Counted from the stretch's first letter, positions 52,381 to 63,569 are shown. The stretch: DNA of 64,000 nt from Diphasiastrum complanatum (GCA_029204225.1 CM055096.1:57797600-57861599), one strand, 5' to 3'. Translations and numbers: made by a program. The notes: generated by a model not told the origin, from the sequence alone.

Positions 52381-52776
52381 AACTTGCTTACCCTTCTCAT
52401 CATATGTAAGCCTTGTTGGCTTTTCCCTTTGCCTTGAGGATCTTCTTGGAACTTGACTTGGAGAAGCATCCCACCATCATCATCTAGAGATCCATCACCA
52501 TCAAGAAATTTAAGAGAAACAACATGAAGATTGTTAGTTTCATCAACATCAACTTTCTTTGGTACATTGCCTTCTTCAAAGATGACATCTTTAGAAATGC
52601 CAAACTTATCTTGTTGAAGGAATGTAAACCTTGTAAGCCTTGCTTACTTCACTATAGCCAACAAATATGCCCTTCCTTGATGAAGGATCTTCTTTAGTTC
52701 TATCATCAAGATTGATGTTGACAAAACAAGTACAACCAAAGATCCTACAATGCTTGACACTCGGCCTTGTACCATC
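52381..52776 (-). pseudogene. Copia integrase C-terminal fragment
   Basis: The minus-strand translation gives CFVNINLDDRTKEDPSSRKG and GIFVGYSEVSKAYK, then a linker with SQVPRRSSRQREKPTRLTYD. These match the corresponding part of the intact Copia polyprotein (for example FVGYSEVSKAYR). At least one frameshift is present around 52,610. The fragment begins abruptly at about 52,776, where a plus-strand Copia fragment abuts it head to head. Confidence 0.8.
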
Positions 52777-53141
52777 TTTCATCAATAGAATCCGAAAATA
52801 AAGCTATGACAACAACAACGAAGGAGGTTCTTTGGCTTAAAAGGCTTTTGGAGGAGCTACATGTGATCAAGGATGAAGACATTCCATGCATATATTGTGA
52901 AAATCAAGCAGCTCAACAACCTGCAAACAATCCAGTCTTCCATGCTCGAACAAAGCACATTGAGATTGCACATCATTTCGTGAGGGAGAAAGTGCAAGAA
53001 AAGGAGATCAAGCTTATTCATGTTTCATCATCAGATTGCATTGCTGATATACTCACCAAAGCATTGCCTAAAGATCCATTTATAAAATTAAGATTGGCTC
53101 TTGGAGTTATAGACAGATCTATGTTAGATTTACCAAGCTAG
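52767..53141 (+). pseudogene. Copia RNase H terminal fragment (plus strand)
   Basis: About 125 codons covering the RNase H/C-terminal region: ESENKAMTTTTKEVLWLKRL, YCENQAAQQ, HARTKHIEIAHHFVREKV, DCIADILTKALPKDP. It stops with TAG at 53,141, 15 bp before the LTR. The upstream polyprotein is missing. Confidence 0.85.
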
Positions 53142-53156
53142 ATTTTTGAGGAGGAG

Positions 53157-53690
53157 TGTGAAAAATGCAAAAATAAACTTGGTAGAGGCCAAAAATATTG
53201 TATATAGGATAGACACACATGTGTGGAGCCTATTCCCACATGTGAAACTAGTGTACTTTTCATGTACTATAATCATATATGTTGTACATATGATTTAATT
53301 CAAGTTCTAGTGGCTAAAATGGCCAAAACTAGTTTTCTAGAGATATAACACATGGCACCAATCTAATGATTGCATGAGCCAAATATTTTGAATAGGTGTC
53401 ACATCCCATGTGTAGAGGACAACTCACATGTGTGGAAATAGCTGAAGTAGGCGAGTTTTTGCTTCTAGAAGATTTTCATGAAGATCTCTATATAGTAGGA
53501 AAATAGACCAAAAATGTCCAAAATGGAAAGTTTTGATCCAAGTGTCAAATTGCATGATAGTGACAAGGCATCCTCACACGTGTGTGACTTTGTGCTGGCT
53601 GATTCGGCTGCTTCTGCTGCTTTTGCTGATTCGGTTGCTCCTGAGCTGATTCGGCTACTCCTGAGTTGCAACTTCTTGTTCTTCTTCTGA
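53157..53690 (+). repeat. Copia LTR, plus strand, probably truncated
   Basis: Starts TGTGAAAAATGC after GAGGAGGAG. Contains several CACATGTG/CACACGTGTG palindromic words (about 53,210-53,245, 53,405-53,440, 53,574-53,584) and, near 53,595-53,670, repeats of GCTGATTCGGCTGCT. The end is lost where minus-strand integrase sequence begins. Confidence 0.65.
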
Positions 53691-54290
53691 GTCTGACTAT
53701 ACAAGGTGACTATCAAAGGAATAGAAATTACCTTACGATAAATATCAGTTGTCAGAGCAAAAATTGTAGACTGTATTTGGTCCTTGCCCCCTTCAAATCG
53801 ATAAACTAATCTTCGATAAAAAAAAAAAGTCACATCCTTATTAGTAAAAGCTTCATAGGTGTCTACATTGTATAGTCTATACATTCTATCAGAAGTGCAA
53901 TAGCCAACAAAAATAGTCTTGAATGACTACTCACCTAATTTCTTTTTGTTGTCCTTTGGGACATGAGCATAAGCATTGCATCTGAATATTCTCAAATCTT
54001 TTAATGAAGGTTTGAATCCTACCCAAACTTTATGAGGAGTTTTGCTGTTAGGCAAGCCTTTAGTTATACATCGGTTTTGCACATAAGTTGCTGTTGTTGA
54101 TACAACATGTTGCCAGAATGATTTGGGCAACGAAGCATGAGTTATCATGCATTTGGAAAACTCGACTAAGGTCCTGTTCTTCCTTTTTGCCAGTCCATTT
54201 GATGTGGAGAATAGGAAGTAACAAACTGTTGCTCGATGTCGTTGCAAGTAATGTTTTATACAATACTTGGTCATATGTTCGTGTTCAATA
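53691..54290 (-). pseudogene. Copia integrase fragment with Glu-to-Lys change
   Basis: The minus-strand frame 54,274-53,927 contains NGLAKRKNRTLVEFSKCMI, where active copies have NGLAERKNR. The catalytic Glu is thus replaced by Lys. It continues through FWQHVVSTTATYVQNR and SKTPHKVWVGFKPSLKDLR. A second frame (53,884 on) carries the following MYRLYNVDT segment. Stops and frameshifts are present, and RT is not found downstream. Confidence 0.82.
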
Positions 54291-54959
54291 TCGGTTTAAG
54301 TGTACAATGTAGACCCAGTAACCAAGAATACATAGTAGATCCATACAAGATTTATCATGCACATACGACTACAATCTCACTATGAACCCCCAATACATAA
54401 ACATACATTATTATTTGGTAGATTCCTCCAAAATCTGCATATGTTACTCACATGTCTCACTTAGAATTTTGTAGCTTAGCTACTAGAGAAATCTATTTCT
54501 CATGAGTAAATAACAAATCTGAAAAATCTTTGAGACTGAAACCATAGTCACCCTCACAAGTTTTCCAATCCAACTTCTCTCTAACTACATAATTTCTTCC
54601 ATTTAAATAATCAACTTCCATTTAAATAATCAACCTCTCACTAATCCTAGAACTCAAAGCTAAGATTAAGTTGATCCAAACAAACATTCCAAATTTAAAC
54701 TTAATCTTTTGATCTTTCTTTGTACTACTTATACATATAAAATGATTTCATATTTCACCATGTTGTGTATTTTGATGAAATGTTGCTCTTGCCTGCCAAT
54801 GTGATTTCTCCATTCCTTGTGAGGACCATATACTCAAGCTGCCATACTTGTTTGCAAAAAATGATGCATGATGTCTTAACATGTGCTGCAATATCAAAGA
54901 AATAAGCATTTAGAATCTATCAAGCAAGTTATAATGAAACTATAAAATTATACTACAAA
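54291..54959. other. No gene recognised
   Basis: AT-rich. No motif, repeat or exon that I can support. It may be flanking or intronic sequence of the pseudogene to its right. Confidence 0.4.
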
Positions 54960-57202
54960 TGCAGAAGTTTTTTATCATGTAGTGGGTGATGTGATCTATG
55001 CCCCAAGCTACCCACATTGCATCATCTAACTCTGTTTCTATTTTCTCCAATAGGAGTAAATTTGCATAAGAAATTTTGTCTTGTCTAAGCACTTCAACCA
55101 TCTTATCGAGCTTTTTTCAAACTTCAACCTTCTTAAATCTTGTTGTTCATGTATCTTCAAAGTCTTGCGTTGCATAAATAACATCTTTCCAAACCGATAA
55201 TTGGATCCTAATCGACTTTTTAGAATGATTTGATAAAACTTGACGAGCTTTGGCTCCTCCTATGCTTGATTTACTAGGTATGTTTCTTGTTTTTTCTGAA
55301 AGCTTTCATCCTTTTGTATTTTAACATGTCCTTTATGAAGACCAGCTTTTGTTGATGACTCAGGCTTAGTGTTTCATGCAAACAAAATATGAAGGTATAT
55401 TAATTTCACTATGATCTTCACCTCTCCATGAAGCATGCAAATATGAACATTCTCGAGAGGAATTGGTAGTACCTGTTTCCCGTTGGGATTTTCAATATCT
55501 CTTGAAACTGTTGTGCTCCTCAAAATGTCTTTTTATGATTTCATACAATATAGACATGGATGCTTTGAGTTTGCTCCATGAGATACATTGAACATACATT
55601 TCAATGTCTTCAAGTCTCTAGCTAAATGCCATTCCACAAAAAAATCACCTCTTTCAAGAACACTAAGTGGTGTACCATTCATATGATCTTTTATAATATC
55701 TAGATAGCTTGTCCTACTAAAAATCCACGAAAGAACATCATGGTACTCCTTGATAACCTGTCCAACATATTGAACCATAAGTTCTTATATATGTAAAACA
55801 GTTAATATTAGCAAAAGTGGCATATGAATAATAGTAATTTTTACCTGAAAACATGCTAGCCACCATATGTCATTTTTTGATTGCACACTGAAGTTGAGGT
55901 CCCTTGAGTTTGTTGCATTATTCAATGCCTAATTCAATACTTACTCCAGCTTTTGTCCCTTTATAACTTCTGATTCATCTATCTTGACAACTAGTATAAG
56001 TTTGCTCATACTAACATTTGTAATATTATAGAATTTCACTATAAATCTCAATAAATGATTCAAATCCACAAACAATTTGTTGGTAGAATCATATGACAAA
56101 TTGTGAGCTTTTGAATTATAGATCTCATTGATTTGGTAAGGGATTCCAATGACGTTATACTCTTGTTCAATACATCTCTCTCCAATTTATTGAAAAGGGC
56201 GAGCAATGGGGAATTTTCTAACTTGCAATTGTCCAAAAGCCTCTTCAATAATTTTAAATATAGTGGCATATGTGTCCCCGCTAATACCTGAAAAAATCAC
56301 ATGCTCCTTGAATTAACGTTTGGTCGATAACCTTACCGACCTCGCTCATCAAGGCCTCAGTGACCTTGAACTTGATTCGAGAATATCGATCATTGTCTAG
56401 TAAAGACTTTGTCGACTTGGTTGTCAATACCGAACTCAAAGATTTTCCGATTATGTCATTGTCCTTCAAATGCTCATTTGCAACCAATGCTGATTTAAAA
56501 AGGATGATGAAAAGTTAACAAACCCAAAAATTTACATAATAAATGTCATGCTACCTTAAATACAAAACAAACAAAAAAACCGATTCAAAACTGCTTACTT
56601 GATATCTTGAATCCTTTTTCTACGTTGGGCTCTCTTTCGTGAGAGCTCATCAATGTCCTTCAACAATCTTTTTCGCTTTTTTTTTAAATTAAATTTCTTA
56701 TCTAGTATGCGAGCTTCTTCTTTTAACTCATATGATCTACGTAATGTCTAGAAAAATTCTTGCATTTGATCATTGCTTTCGTTTAATTTTAACATAACAT
56801 TATGCAAACGTGCATTATCTTCTTTTGTTTGCAATAATGTGGTCTCTTTTTCTCTACAGTCAGCAAGCAAACCATTCAACATACATTCTAAACTTTGGAT
56901 TTTTTGAACCGAGTTTGCAACACCATAAGTCCTCAGTATTTCACAATAACCCGGTAAACCGTTTTGTCCTTCACACAAAAACGTTATGAGTTGTGTGATG
57001 GATTGAAATTGTGGATATTGCATCGAGGTCGATGGATACAAACTTTCATTAATCCAGAACTCATAGTTTTTCTTTTTTGGTTGATTCTATGAGCCATGAT
57101 ATCAAGTGGAGAAACTGTGGATCCTTTCATTGCTCCTCTTTTGGATATCGGAGCATTCTTGGCAGGGAGAACAATATGTAGATGAAAATTAGACATCTCC
57201 AC
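54960..57202 (-). pseudogene. Multi-exon, transposon-protein-like pseudogene (minus strand)
   Basis: Minus-strand blocks follow one another with splice-like joints. Block one (57,060-56,604): YEFWINESLYPSTSMQY, then a Lys/Glu-rich coiled-coil stretch ending RRKRIQDIK at a GTAAGC donor. Block two (56,492-56,287) starts after an AAATCAG acceptor and ends at CAG|GTATTA. Block three (about 56,280-55,850): EEAFGQLQVRKFPIARPF, YNVIGIPYQINEIYN, LFVDLNHLLRFIVKFYN. Block four (55,778-55,330): a hydrophobic/acidic stretch with HLARDLKTLKCMFNV and a Cys pair PCLYC, then NVHICMLHGEVKIIVKLIYL. Block five (55,230-54,970): AMWVAWGIDHITHY. At least six in-frame stops are present. The Asp-x-Lys...Cys-x-x-Cys layout recalls large DNA-transposon proteins, but I cannot name the family. 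Confidence 0.5.
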
Positions 57203-57601
57203 AAATATCAGTAGACAGATCAGAAAAAATCAGCTAAATCCATCTGACTATGTAATTTATAAGATACTCTTTTTCTTCCATGACGTACCGAGATACTATG
57301 TTTCTTCTCTCACTAGTTAAAATGAGGGACACAATGGTAATGAGCACCACAGGTTCTTGAAGTCGTTGTTGCATGCGTTATAATAGTATCTTGTTAACTA
57401 TACATTATTGGGAAGGTTAAGCTAAACTAGACTTGAAAGTCCATTGGATTTACAAAATCCAATGAATTTTTTAATCCTCTTCACTCAAATTGATCAAGAA
57501 TTGAAGGTACTACTCATAGATTATGTCTAGATAGCATTCAATGCTTGAATTGCATCAAAATCAATGATTTTAGCATGAAGTGAAGCTCATTTCTTGGAAT
57601 G
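57203..57601 (-). other. Remnant Copia leader
   Basis: Minus-strand sequence between the Copia primer site and the transposon-like pseudogene. No coding frame. It is presumably the 5' leader of the Copia whose LTR is at 57,614-58,225, cut off before gag. Confidence 0.45.
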
Positions 57602-57613
57602 GCTCTGATACCA
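57602..57613 (-). promoter_or_regulatory. Copia primer-binding site
   Basis: GCTCTGATACCA on the plus strand, the exact reverse complement of TGGTATCAGAGC, directly beside the LTR. Confidence 0.9.
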
Positions 57614-58225
57614 TGATAAAAATGCAGCAAAATTATCCCATTTGATCCTAGAAATGATGGAGAAAGCACCTACTTAAGATCCAAACAAGATCTAGAAGCT
57701 AGATTACTAATCAATGCATTGATTCCTAGCTTATCTTGGCTTGAACTCCATGAATTCACTCCAAAACTCTTCACACGTGTGAAAGTATGGCCTGTTGCTG
57801 CCTTTTTACTCAAACTAGTCAAGAAGGAAAATCTCGATTTTGCTCATAATTGGATGGAAATCCCATCACATATTTATACATGTAGAGCTCAGATATGAGC
57901 ATATTAGGGCTTCTATGCATTCATCATAACCTAATCCTAACATCTAAACTATATATCCACTTAATCCACCCTCATTTGGGGTCAAGATCTCGAGATCCCA
58001 AAACAATAAAAAACATGCTATTTTTAGCTCCTAGAGTCTCTCTAGCCTATCAAAGCACTATTTGGACCCATTCCAAAGGTGCCACTCCTATGCTAGGTTA
58101 GGAATGAGACTTACAAAGAGTATCCTATGCTATTTGGCACGTGTGACAAGCCACAACATGACCATAATACAATTTACAAGCAATATGACCAAAATTGGTC
58201 AAGCTAGAATTGTGAAATTTTAACA
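57614..58225 (-). repeat. Copia 5' LTR, minus strand (612 bp)
   Basis: On the minus strand it runs TGTTAAAATTTCAC to TTTTTATCA, then the primer site. It carries the perfect palindrome TTCACACGTGTGAA at 57,770-57,783. Its 5' edge is followed on the plus strand by ATATA and then the right inverted-repeat arm, so the element inserted at or very near the inner end of that arm. No 3' LTR partner was found. Confidence 0.82.
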
Positions 58226-59504
58226 ATATATAAGCTATTGCGTGCGACATAACAATTTATCAGCATGCCACTTGACAAAAAGGGAAAACAATGCAAGAGG
58301 CGAGTACTTGAGAAGTTGATGATTCTATCTCTGAGAATAGAACCTACATATTTTTTTTCATAATAAATTTAAAGGATGCTGGATTTCAATAACCCGACAA
58401 TTGTTTTTCCCTTTTTACTAAAAATAAAACATTTGTTATGATTCTAAACCTAAAGTTTGGTACATATATTTCAATACAATCATTGGGAAAATATATTAAA
58501 CTATGCAAAATTTTCATGCTAATATTGAACATATCGATGTGAGTCATATGTACTAATATTAGTCTAAATTTGGCACAACACCTGCAATATTGAACGATTT
58601 TATACGACCAAAAAGTATTTAGACCAAACTATGTATAAGGAGGTTGAGGATTTGCGCTTATTTGAATTATGCATGTTGTGGCAATACTCCAACAACGGCA
58701 AGGCTCGAGGAAATAATGCATACCACTATTCTTTGGTGACTTTGTGTGATATATTATAGTAAGCTAATTGGGTTGGTTGCGCTTTATTGAGTGCGCAGTT
58801 TTGTGAGCCTAGTAAGCTAGCTATGAAGTATTTATTGTCAACAAATTTAAGTAGTTGGATGAGCAATGTGACATGTAAGATTCAAAAGGCGATATGTTTG
58901 TATAATCAAGCCACGTTTACTCGACGTAAAATTAATTGCACATAAAAACCTTATTGTTTTTTACATGTGTGAATGTTTATGGGTTGGCGCCCTTGGGCAT
59001 TAGTGGCATAGTGCAGGTAGGTCATGTTCCAATATTGGGTCATGGTTTTTTAAGAGCATAATGCACCTTATGCGAGGATGTTTATATGATGTATAAACTA
59101 AGGGAGATAAGGGGCTTTTATTTAAGGCAGTTTATTATAGAGCGAGAGAATAGCCAATATGTTGTTTTGGATGCAATTCTTGTGTAATAAGGGCAATGCT
59201 AAGCTATCTATCTCTAGACAAAAATATATTAATAGAAGCTCCCATCATAAGATGGCAAACTGTGGTACTATTCCTGAGCACAAGGCTTGTGCTTGTTGGT
59301 TTGCACATGCATAATAAATTGGTGTTTTTGCATGCAATAATGCAACACGAGAGAATGTATATAATAGAATCAGTGAGCATCGCCTCCGAGTTTGCTTTTC
59401 TTAAAATGAAAAAGCAGCTATGCTTTTCCAACGGATCAGATAGATTGAATCAGATGTGCTTTTTTTCTATTATATAAGAGATGCCATGGGGAAGGCAGAT
59501 TGAG

Positions 59505-59512
59505 TATATAAA
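59505..59512 (+). promoter_or_regulatory. TATA box of copy B
   Basis: TATATAAA, 145 bp upstream of the ATG, with a CTCCTCCTCC leader run after it. Confidence 0.7.
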
Positions 59513-59656
59513 GCGATCGATCTGTCTCTAGTTCGACCTCCTCCTCCTTACGCTACACAAGAGATCCAAGTGTTGTAACCTCTTTTGGCTTATTACTTAC
59601 TACGTCTAGCTTGCTGCACGAAACGAAACTTACATTCAGTATTCCATACAAAGACT

Positions 59657-60613
59657 ATGGCGATTCGTGGATCCTCCATGATACTGTGCTTGTTTATTAT
59701 AATATCAACCACCACAGTCCTGCTTCAGCAGGTTCATGGAGCGCGCTCTGTTTTGAAGAAGGGTAAAAAATCTTGCGTTTTGGAAATTTTTCTTTGAATT
59801 CTTTTGCTGAACAAGCAAATAATTAGGGAATTAAGCTGTCAGAAGTTACTCCTCTGCTTAAACTGGAAAATTGTTTGTTGGGTATACTTATTGGCAGGAG
59901 AATTGGAAGCTGAGTACATGAATCGTTTGCTTTCACGCACGCTAGCCGAATCAGAAGGAGCTAATAGTGTCGACGGAGCAGCAGCAACACCATCACCAAG
60001 TACTCAAGCTGAAGCACCATCTCCCACCGAGGCTAATACTGCTCAAGCTGCGTCTCCCACCCAGACCAATACTGCTCAAGCTGAAGCACCATCTCCCACC
60101 AACCATCCCATGCCACACGTCCACATGTTTCCACATCCTTTTCCGCATCCAATTATTCCCCATCAATATATTCCAGTACATCCTTTGCCCTTCCACCTTC
60201 ACCCCCAATTCATGCCAATGCCAATGCCAATGCTGATGAGGCACAATGAAAACCAGCAAGTCCTACAACAACATGATGAAGTCAAAGATGCAAATGGTAT
60301 GAAGAATATTGTGGTGCCCCATGCACATGCTTTCCATGGATCTTGGCCTCATCCTCTAGCTGCTTGGAATCCACATCCCCAGGCGTTTCCTTATCATCTT
60401 CCTTTCATGCCTCATCCTTTTGTGGATCCTTTCCATCATCCCTTCATTATGCCTCATCCTGCAGCTCATCCCCCCGCCAGTGCACCAATAACTTCGACTT
60501 ACTCTCCGGCAGATTCCCCTTCCCCTTCTACTACTCCAGCACCCTCCTCCGATCTTTTTACTCGATCTCCATCTCCTTCTCCCTCTCCCTCTGGTACCTC
60601 CTCATCTCCCTAA
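59657..60613 (+). CDS. Secreted His/Pro-rich protein, copy B (273 aa, two exons)
   Basis: Exons 59,657-59,762 and 59,898-60,613, intron GT-AG, TAA stop followed by three AAGCT-type repeats. The protein is identical to copy A on the opposite strand. An N-terminal signal peptide (about 27 residues) is followed by a short charged region, Ala/Pro/Ser/Thr repeats typical of arabinogalactan-like proteins, a long His/Pro/Phe-rich centre and a Ser-Pro tail. Exon 1 holds essentially the secretion signal and exon 2 the mature body. The upstream frame has no earlier ATG in phase. Promoter, intron and 3' flank are shared with copy A, so both should be regulated alike unless the different outer neighbourhoods matter. 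The family is not recognised. An extracellular or cell-wall role is inferred from composition only. Confidence 0.8.
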
Positions 60614-60979
60614 GCTAAGCTAAGCTAATTAGATAGAGAATTATGCTATAAGCAGCTGTTTACAAACTTGTTTGGAATCCCTTTTTTCAATTTCTTGATT
60701 CGTATCGAGATCTAGAATTGAGACTATCTATGTTCATATTGTTTATGGGGAGGTAGAGTTCATTTTTGTTTTAAGAAGTAATACTTACGATCCTTCAAAA
60801 GGTCTTCAATATTTTAATGGCATATAATTGTGAGTAGCATGAATTTTCTTGGATCTTCAAGTTAATATGTGATTAATTATTTGATTTGGAAGTAGTGTGT
60901 GTCTCGGTGTGTTATGACTTTAATGGTGGATTAAGCTTAACATGAACTTTGTATGATTCATACATACACATAGTGCTTA

Positions 60980-60981
<2 letters not shown>

Positions 60982-61019
<38 letters not shown>
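60982..61019. repeat. (AT)n microsatellite, right arm
   Basis: About 38 bp of alternating TA. Its length differs from the left-arm copy, showing that the two arms are separate sequences. Confidence 0.95.
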
Positions 61020-61022
<3 letters not shown>

Positions 61023-61068
61023 CTTATATAGTGATGTTTGACATGGAGCATTTTGAGCCAATGATTTA

Positions 61069-62357
61069 CTAAAATAAAAGTAATCTACTGACATAGATCA
61101 AGATCTAGAGGAGATTTGAAAAGAGTCACTCACAACATCGAACAATTCAAAGCACAAAAATTAAAGCACAATGACACGTATAGTCTTTGCTACATGTGCC
61201 CACAACACCTTGCTATAGAAGCTAATTCATTTATAGCATCATTGTTAATCTAATAATCTAGACACTCTCACAAATTTTTGTAACATTATACTATGAAATG
61301 AGCATTTAATTATCTCCAAAACTAAAGACACGACTTATATACATCTTCTACTGGTGGACTGATTAAAATGCCATACGAATCTGGATTTCTAAACAAACTC
61401 GAACTATCATAAGAAGCATTCCATGCACAACTCCACATTGTCATCTGATAATCATTGTCTTGATTACTTTGGCAGTCTAATCCCTAACAACCGCAATCAT
61501 GACCTTCTCATAGATATTTCAGTATAATTGTGGGTGTGAACAAAATAGTTTGTTTTTGTAAACTTACATTGAACTACATTTGGTTGAACGTAACAATTTT
61601 TTTTTAAAGTTTTGAATATGGAAGCATATCAAAAATTACTCTATTTAGGATCTCCCAAGGCTTCAAACTAGTACTTGCACTACTGAAAGCTAGTTTCACC
61701 TAAGCCATTGATGAATGTTGAAATTTTCAATCTTTTGCTTTTATCAATTCTTGTAGCAAGTGCTTTATGCTCAAGAAATTGAAAATATCCTATAACTACA
61801 GGCTTACACAAATTCAACATTTGTATTGTTTTCATTGTATGAAATTGTACCATTTACTAGTCTTAAAATATATTTTTTGTTTGTCTTTATGAATGCCTAG
61901 AAGTGCTATTGGCATGTGGTATGACCTGGATGAGATTCTTGTAGCAAGCAAAAGGTAATTTATTGCAAGAACTCGCTTGAAGGTTTGCACTTTGCTAATA
62001 ACACCTCAAAAACTTCTATGTTGAAAAGAAAGACATACTATGATAGCACTACAATATTTTAGAACATTTCTAACCCTAATATTGAGGCTTCTCTGAAGCA
62101 CAAATAAAAATAAAATCATATGTTACAATGGTATCTCCAACGGTATAACCCTTGATAATAGACCCTCTAAATTTGCACCGGGTCCCATTGACGGCTCTTG
62201 AGGAATCTCATAAATTTTGACTCCTACAGACATAGAGTAGCTTTCAAGGCCCTAAAAATTGACTCCATCCAACCCCAGGAGTCTTTTGCACCACTTTTTA
62301 TGAAGTTGGTGAGCAAAATCATTTTTTATAATTGTTATAAAAAGTTGCAAATATTGA
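61069..62357. other. No gene recognised
   Basis: AT-rich, with no supported exon or element. It is the right-hand flank of the inverted repeat. Confidence 0.45.
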
Positions 62358-63410
62358 AGCTAAATTTCATGCAATTAAGGACATATGAAAGACAATTATG
62401 ATTACAGAATAGCCATACATAAATGGTCCAAGAACATGAATAGTCCAAGTATAGAAATATATACAAACTAAATAAGTCGACCAGCCTAGAACTCGAGCCT
62501 CTCATCGAGCCTTTACTCGCTCCATGAGTCTGCTTGCTTGTGGGAGACATCTCATCCATGTAACTAAGCAACTCATCATCACTCATGGAGGAAAAATGGG
62601 ATGATCCGCGACTATGGCTCGAGCCTTGGGTAGGAGACATGTCACGAGACATAATGGATGAAGGGAGGGATAAATGCTGCAAGCAACCAAAGACAATTCT
62701 AGAAATTGCAAACATGTTTAGTGTAGTAAATAAGTGCAAATAAATAAGTTTCATTCAATAACTAGTCCAAATAAAAAAGCTAGCTCCATTCCACCCTAAA
62801 AATTACAGATATTAAAGTTAAACTTCATGCAATTAAAGAGATATAAAAGACAATTATGATTAACAAAATAACCATACATAAATGGTTCAAGAACATAAAT
62901 GGCCCAAGAACATAAATAGTTGAAGTACAGAAATATATATAAACTAAATCAGTAAGCATGCATATATACGACAAATTTTTGCATAAATCGACAAAGTTGC
63001 AATTAGAATTCATACAAATAAGCAGATAATTTAGGTAGTGCAAAAAGAAAAAAATTTCATTTTCATTTTCATAGCTAGTTTCTTGGAATCCCTTGGAAGG
63101 ATGTCTAAATTTAGATCATAATTTGAGGTCTCGGCAAGGCAACTTCGACCTAATAGCAGATTATCACAACAACCTTGTTTAGGTCCATAAATAAATTCAA
63201 ATAAATAAGTTTCATTCAATGTCGAGTCCAAATAAAAATGCAGGCTCCATTCCACCCTCAAAATTACAAATATTAAAGTTAAATTACATGCAATTAAAGA
63301 CATGTGAATGACAATTATAACTAACAAAATAGCCATACATAAAACAGTCCAAGAACATAAATAGTCCAAGTTTAGAAGTATATATCAACTACATAAGCTT
63401 GCCAAGCTCA
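62358..63410. repeat. Dispersed tandem repeat, unit about 460 bp
   Basis: A block with GCAATTAA(G/A)G(A/G)... GACAATTAT ... CCATACATAAA ... CAAGAACATAAATAGT starts at about 62,371, 62,829 and 63,291, spacing about 458 and 462 bp. A second block (AAATAAATAAGTTTCATTCA ... CTCCATTCCACCCT) starts at about 62,737 and 63,198. Between the first two copies is a non-repeated Ser/Asp-rich minus-strand frame (SMSDDELLSYMDEMSPT), which I cannot assign. Confidence 0.75.
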
Positions 63411-63569
63411 TACGGTAGCTGGGTGATGATCATCACGACACACCCCGAACCGGCTCTCTCAAGAGTCATCACAATGTTGTTTGCAGGAAGACACTCGAAG
63501 GAACGAAGCCTCCAGTTCCTCAACTGTTGTCGACTCTCATGCCTTATACACCAACAGAGGCTCGACTAA

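Larger units (their letters stand above)
58230..61068 (+). repeat. Inverted repeat, right arm (2,839 bp)
   Basis: Near-perfect reverse complement of 40,295-43,129. The inner end (ATAAGCTATTGCG) is 5 bp from a Copia LTR. The outer end (AGCCAATGATTTA) passes into sequence unrelated to the left flank. Confidence 0.95.

Noticed and set aside
40295-61068. Reading the two 2.8-kb arms as terminal inverted repeats of one giant DNA transposon
   Set aside because: The arms contain a complete host-like gene, have no short terminal repeats or target duplication, and the spacer is assorted Copia debris with no transposase that could own the ends.
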